Origin: Magnolia sinica
Taxonomy: Eukaryota; Streptophyta; Magnoliopsida; Magnoliales; Magnoliaceae
Direction of reading: 5' to 3'
NCBI RefSeq assembly: GCF_029962835.1
Contig: NC_080590.1
Span: 70,085,501 to 70,149,500 of the forward strand
DNA: 64,000 nt
Within the stretch, counting starts at the first letter, position 1. Each line of letters opens with the position of its first letter. The position numbers were made by a program, and so were the translations under genes. Below are positions 44,860 through 55,150 of the stretch, piece by piece. The notes below the pieces were generated by a model. That model was not told the origin of the DNA, did not search any database, and was given only the letters and a program-made list of their open reading frames with translations.

Positions 44860-46390
44860 TGGGCCTGTAGAAGGCAGCTCATGGCCCGTAATAATGAACA
44901 AGTGGCGTGCACACAATCACATACACATGGTGGGTCTCACACATCACAATTGGGCCTCGCACATACAAGGGGCTTCACACAATCACAATGGCCCTCATAT
45001 AATCACAATGGGTCTTGTACAATCACAGTGGGCCTCATATAATCACAATGGGCCTCATATAATCGCAATAGGCTCAAACAATCACACAATGGGTCCCATA
45101 CAATCACGATGAGCCTCATATAGTCACAATAGGCCTCATACAATCACAATGTTATGCTAACACATACTCAGTGTGTATACCAATCATAGTCGTAATCAAT
45201 AATCGGCCTATATATATAGCGGGGTTCATAAAAGGACAGCAGATCTAATCCATAATATGAGGATTGGTCCTCAACAGTGGATATACCAAACCTGATACCA
45301 CCGATCTTTCCACCTACGATGATGATGTATTCCCCTCATATCAAGGATGGGCCCAGATGGCCTACTCATATCAAGAATGGGACTAAGAAAAAGGAGTGAG
45401 CTTCCTTGCCCATTCCATCACGTAGCAATTTGGGCTTCCTAAAGGCTTAATAAGCATAAGATGGGCCACATTCCCTATGGAAGGCTCGGTATGAACACAA
45501 GATGGGCTCCAAGGCTTGGGTGGTCATACAGGGTATGGTGGAAAGCATCATTATCAAATGGGGGCCTAACGGATTGGGATAGCCAAATCAAGGGAAAGAT
45601 GGGTAATATAATCATCAATGAGAGGCCTAACGATTTGGGTTAGCCCATTAAGGGGAGATGAGAATGGGCCTAACAACAGGCCCTAGGGAGAGTTACAATA
45701 TGGACATCTAACCATCATTACTCATACACCGTGGACATTAAACCATCATTGCTCCTAAAGTATGGCCCATTTAATATCAAATAAGAACATGGATGGGCAT
45801 CATAAACATCATTACATACATCTTAGTGGAATCACATATCACAATGGGCCTCATATACATCACCCTGAGCCTCACACAAGGGCTTATATACATTGCATTG
45901 GGCCTCACTCATGGGCCTCATATAGATCACATTGGGCCTCATACTTGGGCCTTAAATACATCACAATGGGCCGCATCACATGTGCCTAATACACATTACA
46001 ATGGGCTACATCACATGGGCCTAATGGGACAATCACTATGGGTCACATACAATCGCAATGGGTCTCATACAATCACAATGGGCCTCATCACGTAGGCCTC
46101 AAATACATCACACTAGGCCTCATCATATGAGCCTCACATATCTCAATGGCCACATACAATCTCAATGGGCCTCATACAATCATAATGGGCCTTATACAAT
46201 CACAATGGGCCTTACACAAGAGTCCCATACATCACAATGGGCCTTACACAAGGGTCTCATACATCAAGTGGACCACATCACATGGGCCGTAACAATGGGC
46301 CTCATGTACATCAAGATGGGCCGCAACAATGGGCCTCATATAATCATAATGGGCCGCATCACATGAGCCATAACAATGAGCCCACCGACC
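44860..46390 (-). repeat. GGCCCAT-GATGTAT minisatellite-like array in LTR A
   Basis: Dozens of degenerate units of about 18-30 bp, on plus CATACAATCACAATGGGCCT and variants (ATACATCACAATGGGCC). The same word family occurs on the plus strand at 23260-23740 and around the palindrome centre (56940-57440). Confidence 0.8.
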
Positions 46391-46404
46391 TAACCGGTCC
46401 ATCT

Positions 46405-46765
46405 ACATCATTCATCTATTTTAGATATCATTTTAGAGCATGTCCCAAAAATGAAACATATCGGAAGATCATCTGGACCACACCCTAAATAGCAGTGGAG
46501 AAGATGATTGAAAGATCATCTGGACCATACCACAAATAACAGTGGAGGTAATGATTTCCATTGTTTTAAACCTCACAGGACCCACCATCACATTTATTTC
46601 CATCTAGTTTATTCATACGGTCACAAAGACCAAAATTAAGAGGAAAAACAATTTCATATTGATCCAGAACTTCTGCGCTCCCAAAAGGATTTCAATGGAG
46701 GACGTTCAATCCCTCACTGGTTTTTATAGTGTGGTCCACCTGAGATTTGAATCTGCTTCATTCCG
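46405..46765. mobile_element. Hairpin MITE-like element within LTR A
   Basis: The left part (CATGTCCCAAAAATGAAACA, ATCTGGACCACACCCTAAAT, CAGTGGAG) is an imperfect inverted copy of the right part (ATAGTGTGGTCCACCTGAGA, AATCTGCTTCATTCC). The centre carries an internal duplication of AGATCATCTGGACCA (46464 and 46512). Same family as the element at 41430. Confidence 0.6.
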
Positions 46766-47324
46766 GATGGACGGTGTAGATGAAAACCCATATCATAGTG
46801 GTCCCTGCCGTCCAGATGGATGGTGGGATGAAACACATACCATGGTGGCCCCTCAAAGCTTGCAGACATCACTTACAAAACTATGCTGCTCGTGTGCCCT
46901 GCTAGTCCACCGCCCGGATGAACGGTCTGGATATCACATAGCCTAGATCAGACCCACATAGCTAGCTGACATTAATCCAATAGTTGATCTACCGCTGGGG
47001 TGGAGTCCACATAGATGGGCAGTCTGGATGATCAAACCCAACTTGCTGACGTCAATACATCAGTTATATAACTAGTGTGAGGTACACTAGCCAATCCACT
47101 CCCACCGTCCAAGGTCTAGACGGTGTGGATGTACAGTGCATGCATCATGGTGGGTCCCACCGTCCAAGGTCTGGACGGTGTGGATCCATAGGTGCATCAT
47201 GTAGGGGGGCCCACACAGATGGACAGATAGAGTGGACATAACATGTATACTATGGTGGGTCAGCACATATTTCACGTGGCTCCAAAATAAAATGATCTGG
47301 AATTTGGATGGATGGTATGGATAC

Positions 47325-49661
47325 TGAAAGTTCCTTAGTTTGTCAATTAGCGTGAGCGTTAAGTCAGCTAGACAGAAGAGCCCCATAAGAAGATTGATCA
47401 AGTGTCTACCTCAACTAGATGCGTGCCCGAACTCGTCACAGGTAAATCTTAGCCTTACATCACATGTCCCAAAACACTAGGTAATTAAAATCCTTAAAAT
47501 TGGATAGAACACCCTAAGGGATTATGGTTAGAAAAAAAAATTCGAACTCAGAAAAATCTTTAAGTTTTTTGCCTTTGTTGATTTATCGACAAGTAGTTCG
47601 ATGAAATCGAACCCTGTTGTCGATGTCCTCAAAGTTCACTCGATATTATCGAAATGAGGACATAAGATGTCCAACAACCACAAAGATCTCTGGATAGAAT
47701 TATCGATGTATCGACAGACGGTTTGATATCATCAAAATTTGAATCTCGAGTCCATCGAATAGACTCGATAAAATCGACATCAGGTCAGTTGTGTCCAAAG
47801 TTCTGCTAAGGCAAATCATGTAAAGCTCAATATATCGAAGAGCACCTCGATATCCTCAAAATTCAAATCTCGATGATATCGGAAGTCCTTCGATGATATC
47901 AGATTGGGATGCATTTCTATCCAGCAAGTTTCTTAGAATGTTGTTTCTTGGATCGAGAGTCACTCGATAAAATTGATATTCAAATATCGATTATATCGAG
48001 GCATGGTCGATGTCATCGAAAGAGGGCAGAAACTGTCCAGCAAGCTTATAGGAAAATTTCTTGGAATTATCGATGAATCAACACTGCCCTCGATATCATC
48101 GATATTTAAATTTCGATGATATCGAGTGATGCTCGATCATATCATTTTCCTGAAAATCTTCAAAGGTAAGTCTCTCACAATTTCAAATGTCGAGGAATTG
48201 AACCTCGTGTCGATGAAATCGGAGTTTGAAATCTGATGACATCGACGCATGTTCGATTTCCTCGACCAGCTGGCAAAAGGTTACAAAAGCGTTTGACATT
48301 TGAGTTCGTATCATCGAGCGGCCGGTCGATGCTATCGAGAGTATACTCTCGATGATATCGACCCTGTTCAATGATATCAAACTCTGTCAAAAATATGACC
48401 GTTTTATATCCGTTGGAACCTTTTGCCTATTTAATGAAAGCTTGCCCTTGGTTGTTAGACAGAGAAAATAGAGAGTGCTTTTGTGTGTTTAAACCCTAGA
48501 TCATATGCCTTAAGCCTTTTATCTCATGGGAGTTCATCCTCTAATCCACCCTCATCACTGACATTCAATAAAGTGGATTGGGGAATGAACTTCTGCATTC
48601 AAGGATCCTACAGCTACCACCTTAATGGTAAATCATTAGGTTGGGATGCCTTGAATGTATAGATGATTGAAATCGCTTTATCTCCCTTATAGGAAAACAT
48701 TTAATAGAGTAGGATTCCATCATAACCTTTACCCAACCCGTCGCCATGTATTGGTACATCTTCTAAGTTGCGGTTCAAGGAAGCAAAACATTCTTCATCA
48801 ACAAAGGAGGAGATCTTCGACAACGCGCTAAACGGGGCTCATCTACTTATCTGTAAGTCATTAGAGTCCAGAGGACCCTTGTGATCATTCCTTCTGTAGG
48901 ATTGGGTCTATGGTGTTTCTCACCCCTTGCAAGTCCTCATAAGAGGCCTCCGGCGGGATTATACGTGGGGGTGCTTTGTGCTGACCCTTGATCTGTGGAG
49001 AGCATAAACTAGTTAGAGGTGAACCTGTTTAAAACCTCCGGTTAGAGGTGAACCTGTTGTGCAACCTCTGTTAGGTTCCTTGTGTGGATCCTTGGCAAGT
49101 TGGGCCTAATAGTCGGGGGCTGTGTGTTGACCCTTGCTCATGGGAGCATAAACTGTGTCGTGTAGACATGTTGTGTTGTGTAGGTTGTACTGGTTAGAGG
49201 TGAACCTGATTCAAAACCTCCAGTTTGAGGTAAACCTATTGTGAAACCTCCTTTAGTGAGATCCGGTACACTCAAGGGTTGAGTGCGTCCACCGAAAGTG
49301 GAGTAGACAAGTAGTCGAACCACTATAAAAATGATTGTGTTTGAGATTGCTATTATCTTCCATTGCTTATGTGATTTCCTTAAATGCCTTCATATTTGAT
49401 CACATCTCACACACAGTCACATCTATCATAAACTATATTTGCATCTTATTTATATTTCAATTAGTTTTATGATTGGATCCTCTATTTGGCTTGGAAGCTA
49501 TTAGAGTTACTCTGAAGAAATTCTGATGCATGCATTTTTACTCAGGATTAGAATGAGAAGATTTTAAATAATCATAAAATATTAAAAAGTCCTATTCACC
49601 CCCCTCTAGGACATATTGGCATATTCCCACTTCAACTAAAGTGGTCATTACCGCAATTTCA
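47325..49661 (+). repeat. 5' LTR of the TR-GAG element (2,337 bp)
   Basis: Starts TGAAAGTTCCTTAG, ends CCGCAATTTCA. 47580-48390 is a dense array of TCGATATCATCGA / TCGATGATATCGA words. Possible TATA-type CCTATTTAATG at 48426. Near 49000-49250 there are three direct copies of GGTTAGAGGTGAACCTG. The CCTATTCACCCCCCTCTAGG box (49588-49608) is shared with other copia LTRs here. Confidence 0.85.
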
Positions 49662-49663
49662 AT

Positions 49664-49675
49664 TGGTATCAGAGC
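49664..49675 (+). promoter_or_regulatory. Primer-binding site (initiator tRNA-Met)
   Basis: TGGTATCAGAGC two bases after the LTR end. Confidence 0.9.
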
Positions 49676-49731
49676 AGGTCTCTCTTAAGGGCTTCACCAC
49701 CTAGAGAGTGATCTTGAGTGAAGTTGGTAAT

Positions 49732-51300
49732 ATGGCTAAAGAAGAGGGCTCATTGGTCACTAGACCTCCAGTATTTGATGGATCAAATTATGCATACTGG
49801 AAGGCTAGAATGCATTACTTTCTGAGATCTTTGGATCATGATGTTTAGGACATTATTGAAAGAGGATGCGTACCACCAACCGAACAAATAGTACTTGAGA
49901 ATGGCACAACTATCATTAAACCAAAAGCGAAAGAAAAGTGGATAGCATTCGATAAAGAAAACTAAACTATTGAGGCAAAAGCAATGAATGCTACCTACTG
50001 TGCTATGTCCCAAGACATTTTCAATCAAATCAGTATGTGTGGGACAGCCAAAGAAGCATGGGATTTGTTGGAAATAACCCATGAAGGAACAAGCACTGTG
50101 AAGAGATCCAAACTGTAACTCTTAACATCACAGTTTGAAAGTCTCATAATGGAAGAACATGAGACCTTCATGGAGTTTTTCACAAAACTGAACATCATTT
50201 ACAACTCCATGGGTGGATTGGGTGAGAAAGTTCCAGTCCCAAAAATCTGTAGGAAAATACTAAGATCATTACCAGAACGGTTTAACCCTAAAGTAACTAC
50301 CATTAAAGAGTGTAAAAATATAGATGAAATGAAAGTAGAAGAACTAGTAGGTTCCCTATAAACATTTGAACTACACTTCAAACAAACTCCCAAATCCAAA
50401 ACTACTGTCCTTAAAACCTCAAAGAATACAACAACTAAGGATATTGAAAGTGAAAGAGAAAATGAAGATGATGAAGTGGCCCTGTTAGCACAACGGTTCA
50501 TAAAGTTCTTTCAGAAAAATCGTGGCCGTCCATTTAAAGGAAGACAGATGAACAACAAACATTTCACAGGTAAATCTGGTAAAAAGTCCAAGGAACCACA
50601 ATGTTATACCTGTCAAAAGTTTGGACATCTGTCTACTGAATGCCCAAATGGAAAAACCAAAGGAAAGGCAATGGCAACCACATGGGATGATACGGAAGAG
50701 TTAAATTCAGAATCTAGTGACTCAGAGAGCGATGGAGACCAGAAATCTCTAAAATTTCTTATGGTCTCCACTGCCTCAACCATTCCCACTGAAACCGAGA
50801 ATGTTAAAGAACCACAAGCCACTGAATCATTTCCATCGGATAATGAGGAGACTGAAAAGGAAGAAGAAGAACAGAACAAATTACAGGATGCTTACAATCA
50901 ACTCTACATTCATAGCATCAACATCCTTAAAAGACTTGGAATATCTGAAAACAAAAAGAAATTGCTGCAAAAAGATCTGGATAAAACTTTGGAAATTAAT
51001 ACACATCTAATTAATGATTTACTGCAATATCATTCAGATAATGATAGATTAGAAGGAATCAATACCTTCCTTAAATCTGAGTCTGACAAACTAAACAAAC
51101 AGGTTGAGCTATTAAAAGATAAAAACATGCTCCTTCAAAATGAAAATCACACACTATTGTTTGAGTTAGAAGAATCCAAATGCACCATCTTCCTCCACTC
51201 CTCTGCCATAGTGCTGACATCCGGGAACTATCACATACACTCTTCTCTTATATCCGCGTATGGGCATTGGTATCTTTTTGAATGCCCTACGATCCCATGA
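49732..51300 (+). pseudogene. gag: Copia-type gag of the TR-GAG element, four in-frame stops
   Basis: One frame runs from ATG 49732 (MAKEEGSLVTRPPVFDGSNY) to 51300 without frameshift but with stops at 49846 (TAG), 49963 (TAA), 50116 (TAA) and 50359 (TAA). At least three stand where related gags have Trp or Gln, so they are G:C-to-A:T transitions. Order: DUF4219-like N-terminus (AYWKARM), UBN2-like middle (ETFMEFFTKLNIIYNSMGGL, LRSLPERFNPKVTTIKE, KVEELVGSL), basic linker (RGRPFKGRQ), intact CCHC knuckle CYTCQKFGHLSTEC (50602-50643), acidic stretch (SDNEETEKEEEEQNKL) and a Leu/Lys/Glu coiled coil (about 50930-51180). The last ~40 residues (after LEESKCTIF) leave the copia pattern, marking where pol was lost. 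The 274-codon part from 50476 is open and is duplicated inverted at 63905-63081. Confidence 0.85.
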
Positions 51301-52067
51301 GTGTATGTGATAGATTACTAACCTGCATAGTCTGACAGTTTTTTGTTTTTAGATATGTATATGCCCATGGATGGGCTAGATACTTGTAGCTGTTTTTGGG
51401 TGCCCATGGATGGGCTTGATTTTTTTAAGGTTTGGGATGAATGATTATACTACTGCCAATCTTGGGCTGTGTGTGTGTGTATGTGTGTGTATTTAGATAT
51501 TTTGGGCCATGGTTGTCTCATATATCTTACTGTCATTTTAGTTCGGTTTACTTACTCATCTGCTTTGAATGCTGCTATCATCTGTGAACCTTATCCCTGT
51601 TTTCTTATTTTCATTTGGTTTATCTCAACTATGGTGCTTGCTCTCTATACTCCTACTATTAATCATCACAGGTTTTCTTTGAGCTGATATGCTTTCCAGG
51701 AATGTTCTTTTATATCTACTCTGCTTATGCCCTGCATTTTGGTTCTCCTAACTGTTTCAACTTCAGTCAATATCCACTATTACATTATCCTTTGCCAATG
51801 ACTGACGAAAAGGGGGATAACAAATCCACCCCAAAGAAAAATCGTGTGTATCTATTTGCGGATGGTGGTGCAGGTGTTAGGGGGAGCAGCTGCAAGGAGA
51901 CAGGGGTAGATTATTATTAGGGGGAGCAACTACTGAATGTGTGTGTGTGCTCACTAGATAACCTTGTAAAATTGTGTAAAGTTCATGTACACACAATTTA
52001 GGGTGTTAGTCTAGACGTTCAACTAGGGTGTTTCGGTGTTTTGTTACGTAATTGACAAAGGGGGAGA
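51301..52067 (+). other. Non-coding 3' internal region and polypurine tract of the TR-GAG element
   Basis: Contains a TG repeat (51468-51491), repeated CCCATGGATGGGCT words (51364 and 51402), several AGGGGGA tracts (51809, 51880, 51921) and the terminal tract ACAAAGGGGGAGAT (52056-52068) before the 3' LTR. No pol sequence. Confidence 0.7.
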
Positions 52068-52068
52068 T

Positions 52069-53969
52069 TGAAAGTGCCCCGATTTGTCAATTAGTGTGAG
52101 CGTTAAGTCAGCTAGACAGAAAAGCCCCATAGGAAGATTAATCAAGTGTCTGCCTCAACTGGATGTGTACCTGAACTCGTCATAGGTAAATCTTAGCCTC
52201 ACATCCCATGTCCCAAAACACTCGGTAATTAAAATCCTTAAAATTGGATAGAACACCCTAAGGGATTATGGTTAGAAAACTTTTTTCCAACTTAGAAAAA
52301 TCTCTAAGTTTTCTGCCTTTGTTGATTTATCGACAAGTAGTTCGATGAAATCGAACCCTATTGTCGATGTCCTCGAAGCTCACTCGATATTATTGAAATA
52401 AGGACATAACATGTCCAACAACCACAAAGATCTTTGGATGGAATTATCGATGTATCGACAGACGGTATGATATCATCGAAATTTGAATCTCAAGTCCATC
52501 GAATAGACTTGATAAAATTGACATCAGGTCTGTTGTGTCCAAAGTTTTGTTAAGGCAAATCATGTAAAGCTCGATATATCGAAGAGCTCCTCGATATCCT
52601 CGGAATTCAAATCTCGATGATATCGAAAGTCCTTTGATGATATCGGATTGGGACGCATTTCTATCCAGCAAGTTTCTCAGGATGTTTTTTCTTGGATCGA
52701 GAGTCACTCAATAAAATTAATATTCAAATATTGATCATATCGAGGCATGGTTGATGTCATCAAAAGAGGACCGAAACTGTTCAGCAAGCTTATAGGAAAA
52801 TTCCTTGGAATTATCGATGAATCGACACTATCCTCGATATCATCGATATTCAAATTTCAATGATATCGAGTGATGCTCGATCATATCATTTTCCTGAAAA
52901 TCTTCAAAGGTAAGTCTCTCACAATTTCATATGTCGAGGAATTGAACCTCGTGTCGATGAAATCGGATTTTAAAATCTGATGACATCGACGCATGTTCGA
53001 TTTCCTCGACCAGCTGGCAAAAGGTTATAAAAGTGTTTGACATTTGAGTTCATATCATCGAGCGGCCAGTCGTTGCTATCGAGAGTATACTCTTGATGAT
53101 ATCGACCCTGTTCGATGATATCAACCTCTGTAAAAAATATGACCGTTTTATATCCGTTAGAACCTTTTGCCTATTTAATGAAAGCTTGCCCTTGGTTGTT
53201 GGACAGAGAAAATAAAGAGTGCTTTTGTGTGTTTAAACCCTAAATCATATACCCTAAGCCTTTTCTCTCATGGGAGTTCGTCTTCCAATCCACCCTCATC
53301 ATTGACATTCAATAGAGTGGATTGAGGAATGAACTTCCGCATTCAAGGATCCTGTAGCTACCACCTTAATGGCAAATCATTAGGTTGGGATGCCTTGAAT
53401 GTATAGATGATTGAAATCATTCTATCTCCCTTATAGGAAAACATTTAATAGAGTAGGATTCCATCATAACCTTGACCTAACCCGTCGTCATGTATTGGTA
53501 CATCTTCTGAGTTGTGGTTCAAGGAAGTAGAAGATTCTTCATCAACAAAGGAGGAGATCTTCGACAACGTGCTGAACGGGGCTCATCTACTTATCTGTAA
53601 GTCATTAGAGTCCAGAGGACCCTTGTGATCATTCCTTCTGTAGGATTGGGTCTAAGGTGTTTCTCACCCCTTGCAAGTCCTCATAGGAGGCCTCCGACGA
53701 GAGTGTACATGGGGGTGCTTTGTGTTGACCCTTGCTCTGTGGAGAGCATAAAATGGTTAGAGGTGAACCTATTTAATACCTCCGATTAGAGGTGAACCTG
53801 TCGTGAAACCTCTGTTAGGTTCCTTGTGTGGATCATTGGCCAGCTGGGCCTAAAAGCCGGGTGCTATGTGTTGACCTTTACTCATGGGAGCATAAACTGT
53901 GTCGTGTAGACACGTTGTGTCAACCTAAGTGTAGGTTGTACTGGTTAGGGGTGAACCTGATTTAAAACC
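52069..53969 (+). repeat. 3' LTR of the TR-GAG element, lacking its last ~443 bp
   Basis: Starts TGAAAGTGCCCCGA after the polypurine tract and is closely similar to 47325-49218, then stops at ...GATTTAAAACC. The segment corresponding to 49219-49661 of the 5' LTR is missing, and LTR A sequence (ATACATCATGGTGG) follows at once. The inverted copy has the same junction at 60410/60411, so the loss came before the inverted duplication. Confidence 0.8.
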
Positions 53970-55122
53970 ATACATCATGGTGGGGTCCACATGGGTGGGC
54001 CACCAAGCCCCGAATCAAGCTTATCTTGTATTTTCCCCCATCATCTAAGCTTACCCAAAAATGGGTAGTAAGGTGGGACCTGCAAGTGAACAGTCTAGAT
54101 CATCATATGTGTATCATCAGGTGGGCCATACATTAAGAGTGAGAGAGAGAGAGAGGTGGAGGGCTCCACCACTATGAGCCCTCCTAGGATTACAATGCAT
54201 ACATCAAGATGGGTCTCATTATATGTGGGCACGCTAATAAAAAAAATGTAAGGTCTAGATAATCCTTTTCACAATGGGAAAATAAACATCATGATGGGGT
54301 CCGTGGAGAATGACCCCATCATGCAATGAATTATAAATCATGGTGGGCTATCGAAAAACACCTAGGGTCCAAAGTGAGATCCATACCATCGATCGATAGG
54401 CCCCACATGGACCATCATCAAAATATAATCTAATCTTATAAAAACACCCACCGATTTCACTCCTTCTTGGCTTCTTAGATTCCTAAACTCCTTGGCTTTC
54501 CCTTTGATGGAAGTTGATGAAGGTTGGATGACTAAGATGGGAGATTGGGTGGTAGGAAGTGGGCCACACTAGGCTCCTCTCTTTTCTCTCCTTAGCTTGG
54601 ACATCCACACTCTTAGGTTGCTTGGGAGTGAAGAGAGAAATGAGAGAGAGAGAGAGAGTGTGTGTGTGTGTGTGTGTGATAGATGGGAGAGAGGGATGAT
54701 GATGGGTGTAAGGAAGGGATGGGTGGAGAGAGAGAGAGTTGACTTTGGATGAGAGAGGTATGGGTTGTCATGCCTTGTTGGTAAGAGAGGGATGGGTGTT
54801 GTACTTGATTAATTGATAGGATTGATTTGATAGATTGTAGAGATTCTCTTCTCAGGATTTGCAACGCGTGGCGTTTGCTCGAAATAAACGCTGGCCCACA
54901 ACTCCTGGCCTGGCTATCGCATTGGCGCGCGAGACGCGGTATTGGAACTGCGATGACGGTGCGGTCGTAAGGGTATAAGTCTCGGGTCGAGCCAACTCAG
55001 ATCTATGGGATACGACTTAGTGTCGTACGCAAACGTCATTTACAGGTCGCAGGTTGTCGAAATTCGACGGGGAGGATCGCGAGACTCTATGGAATGGTAC
55101 GGACTAAGATATGGGCCTTACA
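53970..55122 (-). repeat. 5' part of LTR A, resumed after the TR-GAG insertion
   Basis: Minus strand begins TGTAAGGCCCATATC at 55122 and matches the first kilobase of the LTR at 21583: hallmarks are a GCAAATCCTGAGAAGAGAAT stretch, a CA/TC microsatellite (54640-54680) and GGGCCACAC near 54567. Confidence 0.8.
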
Positions 55123-55150
55123 CCTAGGGGTCGAGATGTTCGATTGGTAA
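55123..55150 (-). pseudogene. 28-bp piece of the Tat-like gag between two LTRs
   Basis: Lies between LTR A (ends 55122) and LTR B (starts 55151). Its minus-strand translation (NIPTPR) stays in frame with the gag that resumes at 43196. Mirrored at 59237-59264. Confidence 0.5.

Larger units (their letters stand above)
47325..53969 (+). mobile_element. Gag-only copia derivative (TR-GAG type) with shortened 3' LTR
   Basis: 5' LTR 47325-49661, primer site 49664-49675, gag 49732-51300, about 770 bp of non-coding DNA with purine tracts, polypurine tract 52057-52067, 3' LTR 52069-53969. No protease, integrase, RT or RNase H lies between gag and the 3' LTR, so it must have depended on another copia element; the gag is close to that of the copia element at 16376. 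GATAC precedes the 5' LTR (47320-47324) and CATAC follows the 3' LTR (53969-53973), consistent with a target duplication. It sits inside LTR A. Confidence 0.8.
43192..55127 (-). mobile_element. Tekay-type LTR 'A' (minus strand), itself split by the TR-GAG element
   Basis: LTR body 43197-47324 plus 53970-55122, about 5.28 kb without the nested element. The minus-strand 3' end is at 43197 (TGTCACGTCCCAAG on plus) and its 5' start at 55122 (...GGGCCTTACA). Flanks CCCAG (43192-43196) and CCTAG (55123-55127) are a 4/5 target duplication, and one gag frame continues from one side to the other. The AAGCTT...ATAAGCTT block is at 43550, a long GGCCCA/ATACATCACA array at 44860-46390, and a hairpin MITE at 46405-46765. 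Solo, no internal genes. The unity of the two parts is inference; the greater length than its relatives (3.7-3.8 kb) is explained partly by the array and MITE. Confidence 0.7.

Noticed and set aside
44860..46390. CRISPR-like array
   Set aside because: Units are degenerate, spacers are not unique and of uneven length, and the genome is a plant's.
45762..46488. Plus-strand ORFs with repeated GPHI / ITMGL peptides
   Set aside because: Same minisatellite in the opposite orientation within LTR A; frames stay open only because the unit lacks stops.
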